Shown piece by piece: positions 23,610 to 36,060 of a stretch of DNA of 64,000 nucleotides. The position numbers and the translations under genes are program-made. Within the stretch, counting starts at the first letter, position 1; every line of letters starts with the position of its first letter. The notes beneath the pieces were generated by a model. The model saw only the letters and a program-made list of their open reading frames with translations, was not told the origin of the DNA and did no database searches. The stretch comes from Chinchilla lanigera (lineage: Eukaryota; Chordata; Mammalia; Rodentia; Chinchillidae), in NCBI RefSeq assembly GCF_000276665.1, contig NW_004955417.1, positions 28,562,145 through 28,626,144 on the forward strand, read 5' to 3'.

Positions 23610-24909
23610 AAAGATCACTGCTCTGTCCATTCAAAATGTTGTTTTACTTACTTTTTGTTGTGGTTTTGTTGAAATCCAGTTAGTCATTCCAAGGAAAATC
23701 GGACACTTATATGGAGTTTAATATGAAATAGAAATTTGTGGATAAGAAGTGGACTCTGCTTAACATATACCAGCAGTTTCAATTCCTCGAGAAGCCTTGG
23801 GCTTCACTAAGGGCTAAGGTCTCCTCCCTATGAGGAGCGTGGAGCTTGCAGCTTGATCGCTAGATCCGCGTTCATTACATCTGAGATGTGTGGGTGCAGG
23901 GGAGCCCTGGGGGACTGAGGGTTCTGATAATGTTCAGTAAACCTTAGTCTTTTAGTGGGCCAGTGTCTTAGGGTTATGACTCCCATGGTCTCTTCAATTT
24001 TATGGCTCCCCCGTCCTTGGCTCCCTTTGAATGGAATAACTGCAGTCTACTTCCTCAAGGCCCAGACCCCTTTGGTTATTTTTTCTCCCCTGAGATGATT
24101 CAGGAAGGGAGCTGAGTTGAGCGAATGCTCTTCACTGAGATGGGCTCTGGCTCAGGCCAAGCAGCCTGGAGAGGAGGCCTCGGTTGGGAGAAGACCCTCG
24201 GGAGACTCTGCAGTGATGACGTCTTCATTCCCACCCCTGGGTCCTGAGGGGCTCTCCCTGTATCTGCCCCGAGAGGGTTTGGTGGGGTTCCTGGGAGTCA
24301 AGCCCACACAAGTGGGAGCCCTCCTGAGACAGCAGTCTGCAGGCCTTCTGTTCTCATCCTACTTCTTGTTCAGCCCCCAGAAATGGATTTAAATGGCCAT
24401 TTAAATATTTGTAGCATTTCACGGCCCAGGAAAGAGCTCTTGGCTGACTCCCTGGATGCCCCTGTGTCCACGACTGCCAGTTTACTGATAGTTCCAAGGA
24501 AAGCTGCTGATTTTCAGTTTGGGCAGCTTTGTGCTTGTTGCAAGGTTGGGAGTCCCAGCTTCTAAACTCCGACCTAGTATGTCTCAGACGTGTGCTGTCA
24601 TTTCTCCCGGCCCCCATCGTTACGTGACGTCTTCTCTGTGCGGCCGTGATCGCCTCTGAACTCGCCTCATGGTATCAAAGTCTTCACTCATCCTTGGCCA
24701 TCACTTGGGACACAGATAGTGCTGCTCCTCCCCTGCTCACAGCCTTGTATGCAGGATCAAACCTATGACCATTACCATGGCACGAAGGGCTCTTCAGGTA
24801 CACATCAGGGTTTTCTGTGTTTCGCAAATACACTGCTGTTATTCTGTTCTCACAGTCTATAACATGTTCTCTCCTCTCCCATATTCCTTATCACCTATCA
24901 ATTTTTAAA
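23610..24909. other. Unassigned sequence
   Basis: GC-richer at 23760-24660. The frames there (91 codons on plus at 24117, 87 on minus at 24354) have no recognisable domain. Confidence 0.35.
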
Positions 24910-25195
24910 ATTTCAGGACAGAATCAATACATCACTTTTTCATGGTAGTCTTTTCTAACTCCCTTGATGAAACTTGTTTCCCTCGATAAATGCGTTTTTA
25001 GTGGTCACGTCTCTCTCAGATGGCTTGTCAGAATTTTAAATAAAATAGAAATTTACTTCTCACCTTCCTCTCTCTGATGTTAGAATATAAATTCCTAAGA
25101 ATGAGACTGACTTTTTGATCTACTGCTGTAGATCTTTCATTATAAGGGTCTAGATACTATCTCAATTATTGATGTCCATCCATAAACTCTGTTCA
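24910..25195 (+). repeat. L2 LINE 3' relic
   Basis: Shows a diverged L2 3' layout: 'ggtagtcttttctaactccc', a 'gttagaatataaattccta' counterpart of the usual 'gactgtaagctcc', and the 'gatctttcattataaggg' region. No terminal AATAAAT-type end is kept. Confidence 0.45.
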
Positions 25196-27859
25196 AATAT
25201 TTTATTAAGCACACACACGTCTATTACATACATATACATATATGTATACACATATAAATAGAAAACAATTCTGGGAATATTTTGATTTCTATACATAAAT
25301 CTTGACTTCTGTGCACAAACCAGACATTGTGATAGAGAATAATATGTGAGCATTGTGTTGATGACCCTCCCTCAAGACGGAGGCTGCCCACTTACATCTG
25401 CTCCAAGACGTCCATGGCAATGGTGTCCCACTGAGTGGTGGTACAGTGGTGTAATGTAAGTCATCATGAAGATCCTAGGGTTCCCGGGATTGCAACGCAA
25501 TCCTACGTGAACAGATAACTTTAAACTTGAATAAGTGTTAGAATTGAGAGTATCTAAATGTTCAAACACTTATTTATGTGCTTGCTTGTTTTAATGGAGA
25601 AGAATCATAATTTTCCCCAGCGATTTGAGCTGCCTTTGGTGAATAAAAAGAATTCTATTGAATGGGAACTGTCTGAGCTGTCTCTTGTTTTCCTGAGGGA
25701 CTGACCCTTAAAAACCTTTCTGCTTGTTTGGAGGCTGGGGAAGTTGTCTTGATGAGAGGCCACAGAAGTCTGTGAGTTCTTAAAATGCCAGGCATATTTC
25801 TAAAACAGTCTTACTCATAACCGAGATGGGGCTTTGTGTTTGGCCTTGTATGAGGAAATCAGACTCACTTTCATGAGCCACTGCTTGAAGTCATGGGTGG
25901 CGAATTGGGTGTTTCAATCAGGAGGGGTGCATTTAGTCTGAGGTTCCAGACTCAGTGTACTACACAGAAAGGCCAGACTTTGTTTTGAGTTGGCTGGGGA
26001 CATGGTGGTTTGGTTTCTGAGCTGACAAACCTTGTGAGCTGACGAGAATTTTCCCCAGACCACAATCTGCTGGTTTGTATTTACCAGCTGAATAAATCTC
26101 TCCTGCTTCTGTGGTGGTGAATATGACAGAAAACAGCCTGCAAAATGGGCACATCTTATTTAGATATAATTTTGCAAGCTTCTTTTAGAACTTCTGCGTA
26201 TTTTTGGCATATTTCTGCCAATTTTGTTTAGATTTTAGGAAAGACCAAATATGGGTATGATGCCAAGTCTATGTGTTTCCTGACATTTCTGAGAGCAAGC
26301 AAAAGTACACACTATGTAATTTAGAATGATCACTTTCACAGCATCACAGGAATGGTAGTTTGTACCAAGTCTGGTAAATGCTAGTGAGGTTCATTACTAA
26401 TCTGGTCTGTGAGAGAACAAAGAGAGCTTTGTGCCATTTTGTGATCTAGAACATAAACATGTGAATTATCTCTCAGGGTGTTGGAAGCCCTTTTATTTCT
26501 TTTCTTGTCACCATGAATTATATTAAGTTGTGTTCGAAAGCATGATCTTTCCTGCCTGCTTTGATATTATTATACCACAACTTTTTTTGTTTCAGTGGAA
26601 TTTGAGCAAATGAGTTAAATGAAGAAATTGAGTGAATCTTTCAGGGTACAAATAAACTATCTTCCTAGTTGTAAAAGCTAAATGAAAATTTTGAAAGTTC
26701 TGGGACTCAAATTCAGTGTTTGCGGTCATCATGTGATGACTGCACCTCACAGTGGGCCAATGGTCTGTTTCATATTGACCGAGAGCAAATGTGCCATGGG
26801 GAAGGAGCGGACGAGGGGCCCCTCCAGTACACTGGGTAGAAATTCTGAAGTCATGAACTGTGCTCCCAGCGTGGGTCTCATAAACTCAGTAATGAATAAC
26901 ACTCTTTGAATGTCTGGACAAGAAAGATGTCTCACTCCAGGAGGGATGCTTTCCTTTCTGTAACCAAACTGGGCTTAGCTGATATTTGAAGCCTGCTTCA
27001 TACTCCTCAGAGCTCTTCTTTGATCTAATACAGTTTAGTTAAATTGACCCTGGTATGTTTGCAGATTGGAGCAGGGGTTAGGAAAATGTAGGGGTGGGGT
27101 GTGAACCCATATGTTTCTCTTCAGCTGGGAATTCCCCAATCTCTGTCCTCTAAGGAAACAAGATTCTCTTTCCTGTTTTGATTGATTGATGGTAAGAAGA
27201 GATTCCACTATGGTTTTTGGCTTCTTTTGTGCTGGGGGAGAGAACCAAGGAAGGGGTACGAAGTTGAACGTGGTATGACAAATGAAATAGAGGAGGAGAG
27301 GAGGAAACAGTGTGGCACGTGGTAACAAAGCTAGGAACAATTTACCAAGTGTGTAAGCATGGAAGAAGGGTTAATTTCTTCTGCAGATGCACAGAGAGGA
27401 AAAGTGCTAAAAGGTAGTATATTGGACTACTCAACCCACAATGGTAGTTCATATCAGTTAAGTTTATCAAACACAAGAAAATTATCAGTGGAAATTATGA
27501 AATTTTTTCCAGGTTCTTGATATTGAGGCAATTATTCATCTTTCTTATCTCTCTTAGATGTTTCAGATGCTTTACACTAGGGGAAGGATGATTGGCTATA
27601 TTTTTTAGCACATGAATATTTGATGTTGGAGGTAGGCTCTATTAATCTTCAACAAATACTTCTCATGGTCCACTGTCTGCCCTCTGGCCAAGTTTCCAAG
27701 TGGAGATGGAAGCTACCAACCAGGTGATCCAGATCCTGAAGAGCATTGGCCTCGTTACCCCGCAGTCACTGCTGGTCTGGGCTGTGGAGGTTTCACGGCT
27801 GTGTGAATGAGTGCGGTGCTCCTTCATTCAGTAAGTCCTGGGCACTCGTTAGTTCTGCC
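25196..27859. other. Unassigned sequence
   Basis: Contains a short AT/ACAT low-complexity tract (25210-25262). Otherwise no recognised repeat, RNA or gene signal. Frames do not exceed 101 codons (minus, 27035-27340) and match no known domain. Confidence 0.35.
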
Positions 27860-28245
27860 TGTTCTCTCTTCTAGCATATTTAGTGTTTCTGTTTTAATAT
27901 TTAGATCTCTGATCTATTTCAATTTTAGTTTGGGGCATGGTGAGAAACTTGGGTCTAGTTTTAGCCTTCGGCATATGGAAAGCCAGCTTTTCCAGCACTA
28001 TTTATTAAAGAGGCTCTCTTCCTTCCAGTGAACATGTTTGGTTCCTTTGTCGAAGATAAAGTGGCTCAGTGTGTTTGGAGTAGTTTGTGCAACTTCTAAT
28101 CTGTTCCATTGATCCTCAGGTCTTTTTTTTGCCAGTACTATGCTGTTTTTATCACAGTAGCTTTGAAATATAGTTTCAAGTCAGGAGGTTTGATGCCCCC
28201 TGTCTTGCCTTTGTTGCTGAGAATTTTTTTTGCTATTCTTGGTCT
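27860..28245 (-). repeat. Inverted 5' part of an L1 insertion
   Basis: Antisense ORF2 phrases: ggaaagccagcttttccagc, actatttattaaagaggctc, ttttgccagtactatgctgt, caagtcaggaggtttgatgc. The piece belongs to the 3' quarter of ORF2 and points opposite to the adjoining L1 part. Confidence 0.85.
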
Positions 28246-28255
28246 ATAAGCATCT

Positions 28256-29135
28256 GACATGAATACACATTTCTTAGAGGAACAGATACAAACAGCAAAA
28301 ACATATATAAAAATATTCAACTTTCTGGTCATTTGAGATATGCAAATTAAAACAATGCTGATATTCCACCTCACTCTGGAAAGAATGGCTATCATCAAGA
28401 AATCAACCAATAGCAGGGCAGGGCTGTGGGGAAAAAGAAACCCTTCTCAACTGTTGGTGGGAATGTAGACTGGTACAACCACTGTGAAAATCAGTGTGGA
28501 GATTCCTCAAAACACTGTAATTGGAGGTCCCATTTGACCCAGCTATTCCTTTTCTGTGTATTTTCCTATAAGAATTAAACACATCATGCCACTCATGTTT
28601 ATGTGCACCCATGTTTATGGTAGCACAGTTTGTAATAGCTAAATCTTGGAAACAACCCAAATGCCCATCAATCAAGAAGTGGATAAAAAACCTGTTTTTT
28701 ATACAATGGAGTATCGCCCATCGATAAAGAGAGATAAATCTGAGGCACTTCTAGGTGCATGGATGCACCTTGAGACCATACTCTTAAGTGAAATAAATCA
28801 GACACACATGTATAAACATGCACTGTCTCCCTGGTGTGAGAGTGAATAAGTCCCCAAATGTATAGTAGATATTATGAAATAGGAAGAAATTGTTCAAAAG
28901 GAAAGAGGAATTAGGGAGGGGGAAAGTAAGGAAGGGAAAAGGAAAAACTGATAAAAGAAAAGGATAAAACGGAAACAAAGCTTTGTAAATAGGGAGGGGA
29001 AAAGGGATTGCAGGGGAGGATTTGGGAAGAAAAGAGGAATCAGAATGTATCATATACAGGTACCAATTCTGTATGATGAATATGATCTTTATGTATACCT
29101 AAATTATACCAATAAACTTAATTTAAAAACAAAAA
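28256..29135 (+). repeat. L1 LINE 3' part (ORF2 end, 3' UTR, A-rich tail)
   Basis: Sense ORF2 phrases: cttctcaactgttggtggga, cccatttgacccagctattc, gtagcacagtttgtaatagc, caacccaaatgcccatcaat. It continues into a 3' UTR with a G/A-rich polypurine tract (28880-29040), as L1 elements have, and an A-rich end near 29135. Together with 27860-28245 this is a single insertion with an inverted 5' segment. Stops show it is inactive. Confidence 0.9.
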
Positions 29136-29389
29136 TGAAAAGACCCAGGCTTCAAAGGACTTTGGGTCCCCTGCACGAAACAGAGGTGTACATTAGGAGC
29201 CAGGGTCACACAGGACCCTGGGGCTTGGGCAACTGCTGGAAGAGGTGGAAACATGGTGTGGTATGGGTTGAGGCATTTGAGAAATAAAGTCCAGCTTGGA
29301 GGAGGCAGGCATATATCAGGGATGACTTCATAAAGAGCAGTTGTTGAGCATATTAGCTGGGGGTATTGCTTGTGTGCAGTCCAGCAATT

Positions 29390-29467
29390 CAGCCGTGTTT
29401 GCAAGTGTGTACAGCCCAGCCGTGTTTGCATGTGTGTACAGCCAGCCATGTTTGCATGTGTGTACAT
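29390..29467. repeat. Short minisatellite, about 26-base unit, three copies
   Basis: The unit cagccgtgtttgcaagtgtg plus 'tacagc' repeats three times with small changes (cagccgtg/cagccatg; caagtg/catgtg). It gives short Val/Cys/His-rich frames that are not genes. Confidence 0.85.
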
Positions 29468-29967
29468 GTAGGGCTTTTGTCCCCTACACTGAGCCATATA
29501 AATGGAGCTGCTCCTGGAGTAACTGTGTCAGATGAGGGTCAAACCTAAGTATGCCCAGTATGAGGTCATTTTCAAAATTCATTTTTAAATGTCAAGATGC
29601 TCCTTCGCCAATTTCATCTGTATTCATGGAAATATAAGACCAGCCAGGATCATATTAAACAAAGTAGGATGTATGGTCCTCTAGTGAAGAAAAATATGCA
29701 AACTAAATTTATTGAGTCTTTTTTGGAGAAAAGATCAATTCTTAGGAGGCGATTCTTTCTGTAAAACATATTTCTCATCAATTCTGCTTTATGGGAGTCA
29801 TCATCAGGGAAATTATATTTGTATTTGTAACAAGTAAATCAATTAAAATGTCAGAACAAAGAGATAGAAATTTGACTTTTGTAGCTAACAGTTAAAAAGG
29901 GGAATTCTAGGCTTTTAAAATATTGTTTATTTACATTGAAATGTGAAGTTGCGTTCTTTGAAGTTGA
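29468..29967. other. Unassigned sequence
   Basis: AT-rich. No repeat or gene signal recognised. Confidence 0.35.
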
Positions 29968-30205
29968 AACACAGGATCTGGACTCAAAGTGCCTCAGTTT
30001 GAATTTTGTGCTCATATTTTACCTGAAGGATGACCTTGAGAAAAACTAGCATCTCTGACTTTAGTATTTCTTTCTATAAAATGCAGTTAACAATAACGTC
30101 TCTGAAATCTTTGAGTGTGTGTGTGAACCACACTCAGCCCAGTGCCTGGAATTTGGAAGGATCTCAATAAGTCTTAGCTCTATTGTTATTGTCACTGTAG
30201 TAGTT
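29968..30205 (+). repeat. MIR SINE
   Basis: MIR layout is kept from 'caggatctggactcaaagtg' through 'gatgaccttgagaaaaacta' to 'cagcccagtgcctggaattt' and 'tctcaataagtcttagctct'. The central cctcatctgtaaaatg core is diverged (tttctttctataaaatgca). Confidence 0.75.
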
Positions 30206-30559
30206 GCCTTTCTTCTACCAGAGGAAGGTCAGCAGAGCAGCATTTACTATTTATGAGGCATTTGTGCATGTGAATACATATCTACAGATCTACAACTGTA
30301 AGATGCCTTCAGACTGGGAATTATTTTTGACTTCCCCGGGCTAGAGACAGAACGTGAGCTCACCTGAATCCTCCCGACTTTGGAAAGTGCCGTTGGAAGG
30401 TGTCTTGGGACAGCGGGTGGCACAGAGAGCATGCTTCCTGCCTTTAACCTGTGAGTCACGACAGATACGAAACATAAATCACGACCCATCTCAGACATGC
30501 ACTCAGAGCGAGCCTCTCCTCCTCAGTTATTTCCTTTCAAACTAAATCTGAGTGGTACT

Positions 30560-31500
30560 TGGAAAAATAACCTCTTTCTTCCTGTGACGTTCCACGTGTC
30601 AAAAATAGATTGTGGCTGAACCGTTCCTTTTCACATTACTCATTTTCACCAGCCGTGCTCAGAAAAGTTTGGGAATGACTTTCAGAGAAACAGTTTTAAT
30701 TGTTTTTAATTTATCTAAAAACAGGCTAAAAAGTTTAATTAACAGGCTCCAAGTAATAGTTACACCATTTTTCCTCTGCTATCAGCTTTCACTGTTATTT
30801 ACGACGCTTGTCCCCCGGTGTTTCCCTCATGCCAAGGTCCACTATCGCTAATATTTCTGTGATATGTGAATAAACCCCAGTGTAGAGTTAGCACTTGCAA
30901 TCAATGCAAATTAATGATTTTTTAAAAAAATTTTCAATCAGGAAAAGCAGCTTTGTAGTTGAAAATCCCATGCTGGCCCTAGAGTGGGAGTTTTTCCAGC
31001 TTCTGCTTAAATCCAAAAAAATACTGCAATCTTCTGGCACAGGCTCACTGTAATGCTTTAAAAACAATTTAGCAACTGTCATTGCTGTAATTACAGTAAC
31101 TAATTACCATCCTTAGCAAACAAATAGCTTAACATAATACGCAAGCCGAATCAATTTTGAAGAAATGCAAATTCCAAAAGCGAAAAAGGGCATTTTGGCA
31201 AACCTGAAAGAGAAGCAGGAAAATAATACACTTTGTTTTATCTGCACATAATTCCCAGGGAATATCATATCATAAATATTTGCATTCAGTTCTTATCAGG
31301 ACATTTGCATTTGCTTCTTATCAGCGTGCAGACCGGACTCCGCCAGCTAGAGTGGGGAGCGCCACACCACGCGCATATTTCTAATGAATCACGTCTCGGG
31401 CCCAGAGAATATTTTGGCTGGAACTTTATCACCCAGATGAGGAGGTCATTCCCTCTCTGAGTTGGTTCATCTTGGAATTGTCTTGAGATTTTGATGTGAT
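30560..31500. other. Candidate conserved noncoding block
   Basis: Repeat-free for about 900 bases with dense AT-rich factor-like motifs: gctgtaattacagtaactaa, atttgcattcagttcttatc, catttgcatttgcttcttat, aagaaatgcaaattcc (octamer-like), and an unusual near-repeat of 'ttgcatt...gcttcttatcag'. No open frame of note. Being conserved regulatory DNA is inference from composition only. Confidence 0.3.
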
Positions 31501-31514
31501 TCACCCGGCGCGGC

Positions 31515-31534
31515 ATTTATTTATTTATTTATTT
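31515..31534. repeat. (TTTA)n short tandem repeat
   Basis: About five TTTA units. Borders a CpG-bearing stretch (cacccggcgcggc). Confidence 0.85.
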
Positions 31535-33519
31535 CAGACAAACACTGCAAGCAGTTTCATACCACAGCATTCCTTCCCTTCCCCAGGCCTCTGCTTTAAG
31601 CGCAGCTCTCTCTTGCCCTGCCGGGCGCCCCCTGCCCACTCCCCAAATTCTGCGGAGAGGAAGTCGCATCTAGATAACCCCAACTGCAGCTATGGCAAGT
31701 CCGTAAGAGCGCTGCTGTCTCCATCTTTGGGGTTCCATAGGAGAATGAAGGCAGTCATAGACTAGTCAAGGCCCACTCCACCATCATGATTTTGAAATTT
31801 AGTGCCAAGTCCGCTGTGGTTGTCTGGGGCACATGTGATTAGCGACATCTTCTGCCCAGTGGCCTGGAAGCCCCCTTCCAAACGAAGCCATCACTCTCCC
31901 TCCCCTCCTCTGGACAAATCGAGGTCTTGTCTTATGATAAGCAACAGCGCACCTTCTCCCCGGAGCAAGCCTGGGCCAGTCGGGGAGGCGACAGCAACCT
32001 CTCTTGCACCTGAATGATGATTTAGTTCTCTTTAACCCTGAAACTCTCACCGACACAGCACCCAGCCCTTGCAGGCTTGTTGCCTGTGTGTGTGAACCAC
32101 TCTGGCAGTCTACTTTGTTTTGGAAGGAGAAGCACGAATATTATTCATATCGATTGGGTCCTTTCTGTTGGGTCTTGCCGTTTAATTAAACCAGATCCGT
32201 ACTTTAGTGCTTTGGTGGCATGAGGTTCAAATAGATAGGGGTATTACTTCCTTCTGTGAAGCAAGGCCAGGCTGGTATACAAGATTCCTGCAGGAGTTCT
32301 GTCACTGCACAATTTCCTCCATAATTTTATCATCTACTTGATGTTACGGCACAAATTCTGGGGTCAGACTTCAAAGCGAAACACTGGATGGGATCAATCT
32401 GAATAACTAAGATTTCAATTTCCAATTATAAATTAAAATATAGGTATAATGGGAAAATGTGCCACTTATAATGGTAGCAAAAATACATTAATTGTGCTTC
32501 ACAGTGATTTTATTCATGAATACAGTCACTTAAACTTAATGTCACCTTTTGCTCAAGTAGCATTTCACTTTGGTTTATTTGTTTAATGCAAAAGAGAACT
32601 TCTGGCTTATTATGATTCAAATGATTGGCACCTTTCTATTTAGATCCAGAATATATTTTTATCTCTTGTAAGAATGTAAACATCTAATGAGACTTTATTC
32701 TCACATTACAAAGGTTTCTATGAAATTATTTGTTTTAATTATAACTTTAAACAATTTACAACTTTTAATGTTTTCCCTGAGCAGAGTTAATAGCACTGTT
32801 TTTTTTTTAATTTTATTTTGATATATATTGTTTTGTTTAAAAATGTCTACTGGTGGTTATTCCTACTGACTACAAATTTACAGTATGATTTAAGTCTTAA
32901 ATAGTTTAAAATGTTATGAAATTATGTCTTCAAGGACTTTAAAAAATATTATATGTGAAATGAAAACTGATGTGCAGATGGAAGTTGATGATTGTGTAGC
33001 ATCTTGCAAGAAATTCTCTTGGGAAAAAAAAAAGATATTCTCCTGGAGCTGTTCTGAAGGCGAGTGGTTTTACCTAAGTTCAGCCCTCACATACATGTTC
33101 AGTTGTGCAGCCATCATGTACGATATGTAAAAATCACACACAATTTCCTATTTAAACAAATAAGTGATTGGAGAGGCAATAACCCTGGGAATTATTTGTG
33201 GGATTCAATAATTCATCTGGAAGAGACTTCATAGCTGTCTTTCATGTTTTATCATTGTTTTTAGCTTGTTCTTTGAGGTGGGAAGAGCTTACAGTTAAGA
33301 GCACACTATCAGGGTGAAGGATGCCGGAAGTCCAAAATATTTATGTTTGTTCATGGCACACGGACAAAAGACAGTTCTCAGGGAAAGGGCTTTCTGATTA
33401 AGTGATTGAAAACACTCTGGTGTATTTTAATAGCTTCTTCTATCCAAGAGATACCATCATCTCCACTCTTATCGTGGTTCTGAAACTTACTTTAAACATT
33501 CTCCGGTGCTCTTCCAATT
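31535..33519. other. Unassigned, repeat-poor sequence
   Basis: 31540-32050 is GC-richer with some CpGs; 32200-33200 is strongly AT-rich. No interspersed repeat or coding signal recognised. A minus frame at 31799-32056 (85 codons, Arg-rich) has no known domain. Confidence 0.35.
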
Positions 33520-33880
33520 AGCTCCTCTGCTCCCTTGGCTTACTGTGTCTCACTGCAGCTCATCTCATTTGTTTGCCTCCTCGTTTTTGTCAGCAGGTTG
33601 GGTGTAAAAGAGGCATTTAACAGATAATTGAGGGACATGCTTCCCAGAGTCCAATTCATCCACATGGCATCCAGCCACAATCTCCTGGTGATAAACGTGG
33701 ACGCGGAAAACTTCAGCTTCACTTTGCAAAGGCTGAAAAATCGATGATTGATTGAATGGTAGGACAAGGGGTGATCGGGGGAATCTTTCCATTTTTAAAT
33801 GAAAATTGATAGTGCCCCAGCAGAAACTAGGCGATCAGATCAAGCACGCGGCCAACATCTGCTCAAGGGAAGCGTATGTA
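33520..33880. other. Candidate conserved noncoding block
   Basis: Repeat-free stretch with motifs resembling PBX/MEIS and homeodomain sites (aatcgatgattgattgaatg near 33741; cagataattgaggg near 33621; gaaaattgatag near 33802). Regulatory role is inferred from motif content only. Confidence 0.3.
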
Positions 33881-34248
33881 CCAAAAGTAGTTCTGAAGGC
33901 TTTTCTCTCCTGTTTTTGTATTGCTGCCACCTTCTCCCCATTCTGGCAGAACTGAATTTTCCCCTTTAGAGAAGCCTTGCGGGGCTGTTCCAGCTAACGC
34001 AGCTGCCTTCCATCAGCGCTAGCTGTGGTTCCTGTTCTGTGTACTTTATTTATTACACATCATATTCTGTTCATGAGAATTTGTACGTATCTCATATCTC
34101 ATGTATGAATGGCTGTTTGGTTTGTACCTGACTCCCTTCTCAGGAGGTAGGAAGATTTGTTATAATTGCCCACTGTTGCAAAAATATTTCTTGGGGCAGC
34201 ATGAACAACTAGTGATCTCTTTTTCTTAAATATGTGGATTTAGTAAAA
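33881..34248. other. Unassigned sequence
   Basis: No repeat, RNA or gene signal recognised. Confidence 0.35.
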
Positions 34249-34437
34249 CCCAGGCACTGTGACTGACCTTTTCAAAATAACTTTCAGAAAACCTTATGAG
34301 GTAGGCACTAGTGAGAAGCCCATTTTACAGACATGAACATCTGAAGCAGGGAGGTTTTTCAAGGCCCACTGCTGCTATGCACTGGAGCAAAGACTCAAGG
34401 TCAACTCAGTGTGGCTGTCCGAGCTCTGGTTCTTAAA
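34249..34437 (-). repeat. MIR SINE
   Basis: Antisense MIR: ccaggcactgtgactgacct, then ccttatgaggtaggcactag, then cccattttacagacatgaac, then 'actcaaggtcaactcagtgt'. Most of the element is present. Confidence 0.85.
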
Positions 34438-36060
34438 AACTCTGTTTGTGTATGTGATTCTTCAAATATGTCTGTTTTTAATAGGAAATTTTCTCCTAAG
34501 ATGACTGGGGACAGAGGTGATCCTGTCACATAGCGAAATCTCAAATGAAAATAAATGATCGTGTTGCTCCTTTGTTACATGATGCCTTATTTATTGGTCA
34601 TTGGGTTCCCTGTCTTTTGAACATTCAAACAGTAGCACATGGAGTGGTGAGAACCCAGGTGACAGCAGTGGTTACATCTCTTCCCTTCTGCACGAAGAAT
34701 GAACATCGCATATTTTTCTCCAAAGGAGGATAAGATAAAAGAGAAGTCAAAGTGATAGTATTCTTGAAGTATTCTGCAGACCAACAGACCAGACGGAGGA
34801 TATGGATAAAGGTTTCCAAAGGCAGATTACAAAACTGGCCTTGAGAGAAGGGAAAACACGCCCGTCAGAATGTCTGCTGAAGTCTCATTCTACAGAAAAC
34901 AGGGCATCTGATAAATTCTAGACTTGCTGACAACTCAGAAAGATGAAGAAGCAAGGAAAGAAAACAATATTCTGGGCCAAATTATGAAAGAGCTGCTTTG
35001 TGATAGAGATGTGATAGGAGCCTTGGTAGGAAGTAGTCAAATCATTTGAGACATGAGGGAGGTGGGGGGGAGAGATAGAGACAGAGAGAGAGAGAGAGAG
35101 GCTCTGTAGGAGACACCCAGCTTTACTTCTTAGGCTCTAGGAAACGCATTGCTTGGGGTTGCTAGCAAGGGTGAGCCACATTCCATGGTCAGGGAAGTCA
35201 AAAGTTCACTGCCTGTGGGAATCTGAAGAGGAGAAATTCTGACAATTTAATGAACATATTTAAGAACTAGAAATGTGGTACCTGAAGTTAGCAGTGTAGC
35301 CACAGAGAAGCCCCGCATGTAGCCCTCCAGTAGCAGTGTCTGCTACTGGGCCGAAGTTGAGAGGTGAAGGGATGGAGGGTGGCTTGGGCTTGGAGGAGGC
35401 AGGACGGGGCGGTGGCCCTGTGGGAGATGCCAGGGACCAGAGTGCATAGCGAGAGCTCCCTTTCCTAAGCATGTCACACACAGGGCTTCCCGCTGTCCAA
35501 CAGCAACAAACAAGCAGAGTAAACAGGTCAACTAATCTGAGAGTGATCCACCATAGATACAGGCCCAAGTGAATAGGACTCAACTCAGACTACGCAGCTC
35601 CCTGCAAGGAGATTCATCTCTAAGAAGGACAAGGTAGAACAATGCTCCTTTGGAAGAAAAGCTTAGATGAGCACACACTGTATGAAGAAACACCTATCAG
35701 CCTGAAAAAAAGATTCAGGTGAGTTAGATTACAAGGCCCCGGATTCCTGCACAGAATGTCACTGTTCCCTTTGGGGTGCTCATTACGAGTCACGATGCTG
35801 AGAGACTGACTAAGCACCGCAGGGAAGCAAATGTCCTGATTTTAAGAAGGGAAAGTGGTGGAATTTCCAAAGCTTCACTGTTCTGTACAATGCTGAGAAA
35901 TGCTGGCAATGTTGAGGGACAATACTCACAAAAGCGTCATGAGGACTTACACAAAAGTAGTGTGGCAATACTGGGAGCAAATATGGACTCTCCGGTGCTT
36001 TCCAATTATTTCCCTTTCAAATGGGGCACTGGGGTGAGAGAGAAGATGACACAGTAAAGG
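34438..36060. other. Unassigned sequence with a short GA repeat
   Basis: A GAGAGA run lies at 35073-35101. The rest shows no recognised repeat or gene. Frames up to 107 codons have no domain match. Confidence 0.35.

Noticed and set aside
29390..29467. CRISPR-like repeat-spacer structure
   Set aside because: Units are contiguous with no unique spacers; a minisatellite in a mammalian genome.
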